A program made the position numbers and the translations under genes. A DNA stretch of 15,925 bases, from NCBI GenBank assembly GCA_900128565.1, contig LT636102.1:1-15925 (forward strand), in the 5' to 3' direction. This DNA is from Stramenopiles sp. TOSAG23-6. Its lineage: Eukaryota; Sar. The first letter of the stretch is position 1. Every line of letters starts with the position of its first letter. Shown here one piece after another: positions 1 through 7,933 of the stretch. The notes beneath the pieces were generated by a model. The model had not been told where the DNA came from, did not search any database, and worked only from the letters and a program-made list of their open reading frames with translations.

Positions 1-73
1 TTTTTTTTTCGTACGAAATTTTGTACCTAACAAATTTTTTTAGATTTTTTTTGAAATATTTTGCAATTTCCAT
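1..73 (+). mobile_element. Introner-like intron copy 1 (5' end outside window)
   Basis: It carries the palindrome TTCGTACGAA at 9-18, then TTTTGTACCTAAC, the AG-containing spacer TTTTTTTAGATTTT and GAAATATTTT, all shared with copy 2. The following exon opens with the cysteines of an EGF module near 70. The 3' end reads CCAT rather than AG under the alignment to the other copies. The upstream exon is not visible, so the boundary is an estimate. Confidence 0.6.
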
Positions 74-3000
74 GTCGATGTGATTGTACAAATACAATGT
101 ACAAAGGAGAATTTTGTGATGTTTTACAATCCTGCACAACATCATTATTTATACCTCCTGAAAACAACATTCAATTGAAAAAAGTAACAAATTCTTCTGG
201 TGTAGATGTATGTTTTATTTTATTTTCAATTTTGATTTTTTTCAATTTCAATTTCAATTTCCAATTTTTTTTTCATAGTAAATTTTGTACCTAACAATTT
301 TTTTTAGATTTTTTTTGAAATATTTGTCCAAAATACATGTCTCTTGTTTACCTGGTGAGCAATGTAAACATACATGTACAGTTGGTTATACTGGGGGTTA
401 TTTACAATGTGGATATAATGGAGAGTATAACATTATCAAACCATGTGTAGATATTGATGAATGTAAACAAAATATTGTTGACTGTGGACCTGGTGGAATT
501 TGTTGGAACAAGCCTGGTGAAATTAATAAAAAATATTATTGCAAATGTCCTGTAGAAGGGTTTCATCTAGAGGCTTCAAGTGAAAAATGTGTTCGATCAA
601 AATGTACTAAAGCACAAAATACAAATATTAATATTGGCCAAATTAGATGTATTAACGGCCAAGTGAATGGAACGACTGGCAACTGTTTTTGTGTATGTAA
701 TTCTGGATATACTGGACAAACCTGTGAGGAAACAACCACATGTACATTAGATCAATATTCTTGTAAAAATGGTGGTGAATTAAGAGACACAAATGTATCA
801 GGCGCGCCATGTTCATGCAATTGTAAATACATTCCATTTACTGGACAATATTGCGAGATACCAATGTCTTGTTCACTAGAAAAAAGTGAAATTGATCCAG
901 GTAAACATATGACGTTAGTGAATGAATGTAAAACAGGTTTTCAATGTCAACATACATGCGATGATGGATATACTGGAGGTGTTCTAAAATGTTCAACAAC
1001 TGGACGTCTTATCGTTGTACAGCCATGCATTGCTACAAATGTTTGTATTACGAAAAAGTGTAACAGTGATAATACAAGTTGTGAAGAGGAAAAATTGTGC
1101 GGAGATCATACGTGTCTTCCTATTTATGATACAAAGCTTAAAAAGCCATACACATGTAGTTGTAAGTCCTTCTATGAACTAGATAACACCGGTCAATGTC
1201 AGAGAATCAAGTGTTACGAACATAATGTCACTGATGTATCAAAAGGTCAAATTTATTGTGGGAGTCATGGGAAACCTGAAGATTATGCTGGACGTTGTTG
1301 GTGTAAGTGTGACTCGGGCTGGAGTGGCAGACATTGTAATTTAGAAATGAGATGTTCGATTACCCCAAAGAATGAAAAGAATGAAGATATTCATCCTTTT
1401 TATATTTTACCCTGTAAACATGGGTCTATTGAAGCAACAAATGATGACGATGATCCATGTAGATGTGAATGTGGAGAATTGCCGTATTATGGGAAACATT
1501 GTAACAAAAGAATTTCATATAGTTATAATGAAGAGACTGGACAAAAAAAATGTTGTAGTGATTTTACAGCAAAATGTTTAAGTTGTGAGAAAAATATGAA
1601 TATTGAAGAATTTTGTGAATCCTGTAGTTATACAAACAATGCAAATGAAAAAGAAAATTGTTTTACCGTGTGTGAAGAGTTTCAAACTGACCATGATGAT
1701 GATGAAGATGATGATGAAGATGATTATGAAGAGAATGAATGGCATTCAGATGAGAGTGATGAGGAGGAGGATTACAGTGATGATGATGATGATGATGATG
1801 AAACTGATGATGATGATGATAATAAAACAATGTCTAGCAGACCAAAGAGTCAAAAAGTGGATGATGGAACATTTAGCTCAACTAGTAACAATTCTAATAC
1901 TAAAAGTAACCAAAATATTGAAGATTTACAAATCGATTCAACATATAAAAATTATAAAAATTCAACAAGTTCTGCAAAACCACCTCCACAAATGATTGCA
2001 AAAATTACACTAGACTATGAAGAAACGTATAGTGCGGCTAAGAATTACACATCGTTTCTTGAATCTATTGTCTTGTCTTTAGAGAAAAAAGGAATGAATG
2101 TTATCAATGGAATAAATGGTATATCTATTATTGAAGCTTCAATAAAAGTTATATTTGATGTTGCTGCAAGAACGAAATCAAGAGAAAGCGTCTCGGGTAA
2201 TAGTGTTGCTAAATATGTTTTAAAGAACTTACAAGAAAGTGGTGTTAAAACAAATGTAAAAACGTCTGTTCTAGTGACGGATGTGTCAATACAATACTAT
2301 AAAAATAAGCAAGGATATTGTGATAATGCTGAACCGGGTATCACAGCAAATATGTATGTTGTACCTTTTTTTTTTTTTTTAAATATTTTTTTACACGAAA
2401 TGCAAGAAATACAAGAAATACAAGAAATATTTTTTTTTTTTAATTCTGAAAATGTCTACACAATTCTATACCTAACAAAACAAAATCAAATGTTTGATAT
2501 ATTGTCCAAAAATACATGAATATTGAAAACATACCCTTAAACGGATGCGATGGGACACAAGCAGGTGATTCGTGTGAACATAAGTGTAAACCTGGTTATA
2601 TCAATGGTAAAATTACATGTGGAACTTCTAGAGTATTTATGTACGTTTCCATGATGAAATTCTTTTTTTTTTTTTTTTTTTTCGTACGAAATTTTGTACC
2701 TAACAAATTTTTAATTTTTTTTCAAAAATATTTTTTCATCAAATAGAGTCACAAGCTGTGTGTACTCAAAAAATAATGACAAGAATGATGAAAATAATAA
2801 AACACCTAATACTCCACAAAATTATACAGATGCGTATAAACAAAATCCTATGGTGAATACGGAAGATAGTGCAATGACAAATATTGTCATTATTGGTATG
2901 TTTTTTTTACAAAAACATTTTTATTTTTATTTTTTTTTTCATACGAAATTTTGTACCTAACAAAAAAACAAAAAAAAATCCAAACATTTGAAATATTTTT

Positions 3001-3550
3001 CTACAATATAGGTTCAGCATTCGGTATTTTATTAGGTATTATTATTTATTCAAGAGCTACTGGATGTGGAGAAAAACAAAAAACACATCCTACCCCTAAC
3101 CCTAATGATCAAACAATTCCAACAGCAAAGATTTATCCTGCTGTAATTGAATTATCATCACCAAATTATAATACGTCTACGTATCCAGATTTATGGCAAT
3201 ATGCTACCCCAAACCCTAACCCTACGGATATTTTGTATACTCCTGAATTTTTTAATAATCCTAACCCTACTACTCATCGTCAACAATATGGACGTGGCAG
3301 ACATCATCATAATATTGGTAGAATTGTTCCATTACATGCCTCTTCTATAGCTCAAGTATTACCAAGTGATGCAGTTGTATTTCCAGTGCCTATGAATACT
3401 ACACGAAATACAAAAAATACACGAAATACAAAAAATAAAAGTAAACAAAATGATGACTTGGTTGTAGAAGAAATTCATAGAGGTGATACAAGTCATCTTT
3501 CAGAGGATTCACAAAGTGATTATTATTCAGCCGATGAAATGTATGCATAA
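72..3550 (+). CDS. EGF/CCP-like cysteine-rich single-pass membrane protein, 5' partial, six exons of which five are visible
   Basis: Proposed exons are 72-207, 339-2353, 2518-2640, 2747-2895 and 3012-3550; they join in one frame and give about 986 residues in the window. Visible domains in order: an EGF-like CRCDC end; a CCP-like module (CLPGEQCKHTC, GYTGG); a calcium-binding EGF start (DIDEC); alternating EGF modules (GYTGQTCE, WSGRHC); a second CCP-like module (CKTGFQCQHTCDDGYTGG); an Asp/Glu-rich stretch at roughly residues 495-540; a cysteine-free region at 1990-2300 that could be a SEA-like or other adhesion fold (weak inference); a third CCP-like module (GDSCEHKCKPGY); one membrane helix (IVIIGSAFGILLGIIIYS) formed only when exons 4 and 5 are joined; and a tail of about 165 residues with PNPN repeats and acidic end. 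The signal peptide would lie upstream of the window. A cell-surface adhesion or receptor role is inferred from architecture only. I recognise no named orthologue. Confidence 0.8.
208..338 (+). mobile_element. Introner-like intron copy 2, GT...AT ends, flanking AT duplication
   Basis: It starts GTATGTTTTATTTT after exon bases AT (206-207) and ends CCAAAATAC followed by AT (337-338). Joining gives V-D-V-S-C-L-P-G-E-Q-C, which matches the C-x-x-G-x-Q-C-x-H-T-C pattern of the second CCP-like module. The internal AG at 306-307 would break the frame. The only nearby in-frame AG (358-359) would delete the conserved cysteine. An equivalent reading is AT...AC at 206-336. Confidence 0.75.
1690..1830 (+). 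repeat. GAT/GAN trinucleotide-rich tract coding Asp/Glu
   Basis: Runs of GATGAT and GATGAA code for a long acidic segment between the EGF modules and the cysteine-free domain. This looks like in-frame triplet expansion. Confidence 0.85.
2354..2517 (+). mobile_element. Introner-like intron copy 3, GT...AT ends, flanking ATG repeat
   Basis: This is a diverged copy: GTATGTTGTACC at the start, TATACCTAAC at 2467-2476 and GTCCAAAAATAC at the end. ATG stands on both sides (2352-2354 and 2516-2518). The join N-M-N-I-E-N-I-P-L is in frame and leads into the third CCP-like module. I found no in-frame AG within about 50 nt downstream. A short GAAATACAA tandem repeat near 2398-2430 makes it longer than its relatives. 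Confidence 0.75.
2641..2746 (+). mobile_element. Introner-like intron copy 4, canonical GT-AG
   Basis: It starts GTACGT and ends CAAATAG, with the TTCGTACGAA palindrome and TTTTGTACCTAAC in between. Splicing is in frame (S-R-V-F-I-V-T-S-C-V-Y) and supplies the last cysteine of the third CCP-like module. The body clearly belongs to the family, but the terminal ATAC is replaced by an AG end. Confidence 0.8.
2896..3011 (+). mobile_element. Introner-like intron copy 5, canonical GT-AG
   Basis: It starts GTATGTTTT and ends CTACAATATAG. The end aligns to the family end CCAAAATACAT with an AG in place of AC or AT. It contains TTCATACGAA and TTTTGTACCTAAC. Splicing joins IVIIG to SAFGILLG and completes the membrane helix. 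Confidence 0.85.
3085..3272 (+). repeat. Telomere-like CCCTAA motifs inside coding sequence
   Basis: CCCCTAACCCTAA near 3092-3104, CCCAAACCCTAACCCTA near 3207-3223 and CCTAACCCTA near 3260-3269 are all read in the same frame. They give the Pro-Asn pairs of the cytoplasmic tail (TPNPN, TPNPNP, NPNP). Confidence 0.8.
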
Positions 3551-3741
3551 AAAATATTGAAAAATTATAAAATAAAAATATTGAAAAAAATATATTGAAA
3601 AAAATCAATAATGGTGTTTCTTTTTTTTATTGACAAAAACAACCAATGCGGGAAATAAACTAAAATCATTGATATGAAATCTATATCAAATCAACAAATG
3701 TCGATATCGTATCAGGTTGAACAGGTCATTTGTAAATTAAA
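3551..3741. other. Intergenic region between convergent genes
   Basis: This 191-bp AT-rich spacer lies between the ends of the membrane-protein gene and the first U-box gene. The part near 3613-3690 (GTGTTTCTTTTT, ATATGAAATC) resembles 5886-5950 downstream of the paralogue, so the gene duplication appears to include the 3' flank. I see no other feature. Confidence 0.6.
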
Positions 3742-5586
3742 TCATATATAGGCGTCATCAGAACTGTAATCAGAGTCAAAATCATTTGCATGCTCATCAA
3801 GGAATTCTTGTGCTGTAATTATACCAGCATTTGCAGATTTAGTACACCAATAAAAAGCTTGTCTTCTGTTTTCAGCAACACCAAAACCATAAAAATAACA
3901 AACACCAAGTTCACATTGTGCTTTACTATTACCAGCATTCGCAGATTTAGTAAACCACTTGAAACCTTCTTTTTTGTCTTCGGCAACACCTTCTCCATTA
4001 CAATAGCAAATACCAAGCATGACTTGTGCGTCATTATTACAAGCATTTGCAGATTTCATAAACCACCTGAAACCTTCTTTTTTGTCTATAGCAACACCTT
4101 GACCACTAAAATAGCAATTACCAAGAAAATATTGTCCAAAACTATTACCTAAATTAGCAGATTTCATAAACCATTCAAAAGCTTCTTTTTTGTCTTCAGC
4201 GACACCATCACCAAAATCATAGCAATTACCAAGTTGAAATTGTCCAAAACTATTACCTAAATTAGCAGATTTAGTATACCACTTTAAAGCTTCTTTTTTG
4301 TCTACAGCAACACCATGACCATCATCATAGCATACACCAAGATTTAATTGTCCCATACTATTACAGAGATTAGCAGATTTAGTATACCACTTGAAAGCTT
4401 CTTTATGGTCTTCTGCAACACCACGACCATATTGATAACATCTTCCAATATAACATTGAGCATAACTATAATCACTATTATCCATAAACATCTTAAATGT
4501 TTTTTCATCATCCGTTTTATAACCATTCCATTCCAAATATTTACAGATAGCAATAGCCGTTGGAAAACCAGCAATAGCTGCGGATTCAATCATTCGTTGT
4601 CCATTTTCTTTATCAAATTTCTGAAAGTCTATACCAGAGTGTTTTGCAATACCAAGTTCAAATAAATTCTGTGCACCTTTATTTTCAATCTTCTGACGTT
4701 TCACTGCACTATTAGATGATGATGATCTAGATTTTCGTTTTTTCCCACGCCTACGACTATTTGATGCTACAGGTGGTACATTCTCATCAATTGTATCATC
4801 CAAAGGTTCCATTACAGCAGATAGTCTTGTCTCCTCTTCTTGAAATGTTTTTGTCAACTTTTTTAAACTGTTCAAACGATCAGTTTGTTTCTTCTGTGCT
4901 TCAACAGCTTTATTGTATATTTTTTGAGCATCTTCAATAGCTTCCTCTACCTTTTCCATATTTGTTTTTGCAGCTTCAAGTCGCTTCTTTGCAGCTGCTA
5001 ATTTCTTCTTTGCCTTTTCAAATGCAGCCTTTGCTACTTTGACTGTATTGTCCTCTTTTATCTTGGCTTCTAAAACAACAACAGATTCTTCATTGACTTT
5101 TCTCATTTCTCGAAACCTCATTTTTTTTTTAATTCCCTCATGATGTTTCTCTTTACACATCACTTGTAGTGAACCCAACAATGATTCAACTTCTTTCGTA
5201 ACGTTGTCTTCTGGTATTATTTTCTTGAGACGTGACATTTGAAGAATGCAAGTGTCAGACTTTGTCACCAATTCAATTATTTCTGTAATTGTCTCAATAA
5301 TTCCTTGAAAATTCTTTGCTTGGAAACACTTCCATAATAGCGAATCAATGTCAATTCCCTCATCATGTTTTCGTTGCCATTCTATACACTGTGATTTCAT
5401 ACGAACGTTTGGCACAAGATTTTTATGCGGCAACACTTCATTTGTTACAGGCGACGTATTTTTTGTACGAAAATGCATCAAAATTGCAGCTCGTTCATAT
5501 GTTTGACCATCAGCGGTAACCACTGGATCTTCAAATAATACACGTGTTATCGGGCATAATAGGTCATTGGGTGTTTCTTGCTGCAT
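3742..5586 (-). CDS. U-box, coiled-coil, Sel1-repeat protein (paralogue 1)
   Basis: A single 614-residue open frame with no intron. Residues about 5-75 are a U-box (LLCPITRVLFEDPVVTADGQ, TYERAAILMHF), the E2-binding fold of ubiquitin ligases that works without zinc. Residues about 145-265 are a charged Ala/Lys/Glu-rich coiled coil. A basic patch at about 278-300 (RRRGKKRK and KRQKIE) could be a nuclear signal. Residues about 375-597 hold six Sel1-like repeats (LGxCYxxGxGVAxDKKEAFKWxxKSA), an alpha-solenoid used for protein binding. The tail is acidic. A ubiquitin E3 ligase with a Sel1 substrate platform is the likely role; the target is unknown. The start is the ATG before the U-box, preceded by a flank shared with the paralogue. 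Confidence 0.9.
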   Translation of the reverse strand: MQQETPNDLLCPITRVLFEDPVVTADGQTYERAAILMHFRTKNTSPVTNEVLPHKNLVPNVRMKSQCIEWQRKHDEGIDIDSLLWKCFQAKNFQGIIETITEIIELVTKSDTCILQMSRLKKIIPEDNVTKEVESLLGSLQVMCKEKHHEGIKKKMRFREMRKVNEESVVVLEAKIKEDNTVKVAKAAFEKAKKKLAAAKKRLEAAKTNMEKVEEAIEDAQKIYNKAVEAQKKQTDRLNSLKKLTKTFQEEETRLSAVMEPLDDTIDENVPPVASNSRRRGKKRKSRSSSSNSAVKRQKIENKGAQNLFELGIAKHSGIDFQKFDKENGQRMIESAAIAGFPTAIAICKYLEWNGYKTDDEKTFKMFMDNSDYSYAQCYIGRCYQYGRGVAEDHKEAFKWYTKSANLCNSMGQLNLGVCYDDGHGVAVDKKEALKWYTKSANLGNSFGQFQLGNCYDFGDGVAEDKKEAFEWFMKSANLGNSFGQYFLGNCYFSGQGVAIDKKEGFRWFMKSANACNNDAQVMLGICYCNGEGVAEDKKEGFKWFTKSANAGNSKAQCELGVCYFYGFGVAENRRQAFYWCTKSANAGIITAQEFLDEHANDFDSDYSSDDAYI

Positions 5587-5628
5587 TATTTCTACGTAGC
5601 TAGAGATAAATTATATTGTATCGTATCG
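5584..5628 (-). promoter_or_regulatory. Conserved 5' flank of U-box paralogue 1
   Basis: On the + strand CATTATTTCTACGTAG, then AATTATATTGTATCG, also occurs just upstream of paralogue 2 (7762-7800) with a small indel. It is probably the 5' UTR or promoter carried by the duplication. No specific element is recognised. Confidence 0.4.
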
Positions 5629-5982
5629 TGAGAGAGAGAGAGGACAAAAGTAGACTCAAAAAAATCGAAATTTCAATTTGAAATTTGAAATTTGAAATTT
5701 TGGTCAAAATTTTAAATACTATTTGAATTTTTCAACCCTAACCCTAATCGGATCGGGAAAAAAATGAAACTTTAAAAGGAAATTTCATGTATATATTATT
5801 ACCAAACAAAAATTTCAATGAGTATTGTACAATACATAATAAATAACTAGAATTGTTTACATGATGATTAGGGTTAGAGCTACCGATGTTTCTTTTTATT
5901 TATAAAACACCCCAATAATAAATTAAAATTATTAATATGAAATCCAATATAGATTAGATTATTATTTTTAGATATATATTTT
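5587..5982. other. Intergenic region between the two U-box paralogues
   Basis: This 396-bp region contains a GA microsatellite at about 5629-5642, repeated GAAATTT units at about 5667-5700, CCCTAACCCTAA-type motifs near 5736-5747, and TTAGGGTT near 5869-5876. It also has an AT-rich 3' flank resembling the one downstream of paralogue 1. I see no gene. Confidence 0.6.
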
Positions 5983-7764
5983 CTAAATAGTGTAGTTTAA
6001 TATAAATTGAACATTTGATTCTTCATCATCATTAGAGACAATTTCTTCATCAAATTTACTTTGTTGTTGTTGTTGCGACTGTGAACTTCGTCTATTACTT
6101 GCTTCAACTTTAAGTGCAGTGACTTTCACTAGGGTACTTTTAGATACTTTTTGATAACAACCACCCACTGGGCATATTACCGAGGCCTTATTCCTCAGCA
6201 TATGATATATACCCCACTTATTATAACGATGACCACATAACAAGTTCTGTAGAGGTTCACACCAATCAAGCAGTGTAATTGGACACTTTCTTTGTGTAGT
6301 ACCAGAATGCCTATAACCTGCATTAGCCGATTTCATAAGCCACTTGAAAGCTTCTTTTTCGTCTTTATCAACACCATCACCATATTGATAACAATGACCA
6401 AGCTTAAATTGTGCTTCTGTATTACCAGCATTTGCAGATTTCATAAACCACCTGAAAGCTTTTTCTTTGTCTTTAGTGACACCAAGACGAAGACCATAAT
6501 AATTACCAACTTTACATTGTGCTTTGCTACAACCTGCATTTGCAGATTTAGTATACCACTTAAAAGCTTCCTCTTTGTCTACAGCAACACCATGACCAAA
6601 GTGATAACATCTTCCAATATAACATTGCGCATAACTATAATCACAATTATCCATAAACATTTTAAATGCTTTTTCACGATCCTTTTTATAACCATTCAAA
6701 CCCCAATATGTACAATATGCAATAGCCGTTGGAAAACCAGCTAAAGCTGCAGATTTAATCATTAGTTGTCCATTCACTTTATCAAATTTCTGAAAGTCTG
6801 TGCCATAATATTTTGCATAACCTTGTTCAAATAAATTCTGTACACCTTTATTTTCAATCTTTTGACGTTTCATTGCACTATTAGATGACGATGAACTTGT
6901 TTTTCTCTTCTTTCCATAACTACTACCACCATTTGATACTTCAAGTGGTACATTCTCATCAATAGTATCATCCAAAGGTTCCATTGCAGCAGATAGTCTT
7001 GTCTCCTCTTCTTGAAATGTTTTTGTCAACTTTTTTAAACCGTTCAAACGATCAGTCTGCACTTTTTGTGCTTTAATAGCTTTACTACATATTTTTACAG
7101 CATCCGAAATAGATGTTTTTAACTCTATGATATTTTTTTTTGCTGCTTGAAATTGTTGCTCCACTGCTGGCCATTTCTCCTTTAGCTCTTTAAGTACAGC
7201 ACGTGCTTTTATTACATCATTCATTTCTTTCCCCTCAATCTTCTCTTTTAAAACAACAACGGATTCTTCATTGACTTTTCTCATTTCTCGCAACCTCAAA
7301 ATTTTTTGAACTCTCTCATCATGTTTCTCTTTACACATCACTTGAAGCGTATCCAACGCGGATTCAACTTCTTTTGTGACCTTGTCTTCTGGTATTATTT
7401 TCTTAAGACGTGACATTTGAAGAACGCAAGTGTCAGACTTTGTCACCAATTCAATTATTTCTGTAATTGCCTCAATAATTTCTGTAGGATTCTTTGCTTG
7501 GAAACACTTCCATAATAACGAATCAATGTCAATTCCCTTATCATGTTTTCGTTTCCATTCCATACATAGCGATTTCATACGAACGTTTGGAACGAGATTT
7601 TTATGCGGCAACACTTTATTTGTTACAGGCGACGTATTTTTTGTACGAAAATGCATCAAAATTGAAGCACGTTCATATGTTTGACCATCAGCGGTAACCA
7701 CTGGATCTTCAAATAATACATGTGTTATTGGGCATAATAGGTCATTGGGTGTTTCTTGCTGCAT
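5983..7764 (-). CDS. U-box, coiled-coil, Sel1-repeat protein with C-terminal SP-RING-like finger (paralogue 2)
   Basis: A 593-residue intronless frame. The first 160 or so residues are nearly identical to paralogue 1 (U-box at about 5-75), followed by a more diverged coiled coil (about 165-255), a basic patch (GKKRK, KRQKIE), and three clear Sel1 repeats (about 379-483). A fourth repeat breaks off after KSANAGY. Residues about 494-536 then read CPITLLDWCEPLQNLLCGH, RYNKWGIYHML and ICPVGGC. The CPIT start, CGH-Y and CPxxGC spacing match SP-RING/MIZ zinc fingers of the NSE2/MMS21 SUMO-ligase type. The tail has a Gln run and acidic residues. The architecture would combine a ubiquitin-type and a SUMO-type E3 module. 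Catalytic activity is inferred only. Confidence 0.88.
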   Translation of the reverse strand: MQQETPNDLLCPITHVLFEDPVVTADGQTYERASILMHFRTKNTSPVTNKVLPHKNLVPNVRMKSLCMEWKRKHDKGIDIDSLLWKCFQAKNPTEIIEAITEIIELVTKSDTCVLQMSRLKKIIPEDKVTKEVESALDTLQVMCKEKHDERVQKILRLREMRKVNEESVVVLKEKIEGKEMNDVIKARAVLKELKEKWPAVEQQFQAAKKNIIELKTSISDAVKICSKAIKAQKVQTDRLNGLKKLTKTFQEEETRLSAAMEPLDDTIDENVPLEVSNGGSSYGKKRKTSSSSSNSAMKRQKIENKGVQNLFEQGYAKYYGTDFQKFDKVNGQLMIKSAALAGFPTAIAYCTYWGLNGYKKDREKAFKMFMDNCDYSYAQCYIGRCYHFGHGVAVDKEEAFKWYTKSANAGCSKAQCKVGNYYGLRLGVTKDKEKAFRWFMKSANAGNTEAQFKLGHCYQYGDGVDKDEKEAFKWLMKSANAGYRHSGTTQRKCPITLLDWCEPLQNLLCGHRYNKWGIYHMLRNKASVICPVGGCYQKVSKSTLVKVTALKVEASNRRSSQSQQQQQSKFDEEIVSNDDEESNVQFILNYTI

Positions 7765-7933
7765 TATTTCTACGTAGTTAGATCAATTATATTGTATCGG
7801 GAGAGGAAAGAGGGTAAAAAAGCAACCTTGGCCAAAACTCGAAAAAGTCGAGACTCGAGGTCAAATCGGTCAATCAAAAAAAACAAAAAATCAAATCGGC
7901 CAATAAAATCCGAAATTCATTTATTTTTGTAAT
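7765..7933. other. Intergenic region
   Basis: This 169-bp spacer starts with the shared U-box 5' flank to about 7800 and contains GA-rich sequence and a short inverted stretch around CTCGAAAAAGTCGAGACTCGAG near 7838-7859. It separates the U-box gene start from the 3' end of the next gene. Confidence 0.5.

Noticed and set aside
208-307. GT-AG intron ending at the TTTTTTTTAG (306-307)
   Set aside because: It breaks the reading frame between the EGF module and the CCP-like module, and it would add an FFLKYLSK stretch from the intron end.
208-338. U12-type AT-AC introns
   Set aside because: AT...AC ends fit many copies, but the U12 donor ATATCCTT is absent, copies 17 and 18 would start TT and AA, and the ends are set by the element and its duplication.
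285-2519. A gene starting with the ATG-like codon near 285
   Set aside because: The first 18 or so codons are the end of introner copy 2 and the last 55 are copy 3. The real exon is 339-2353 and continues from an exon upstream.
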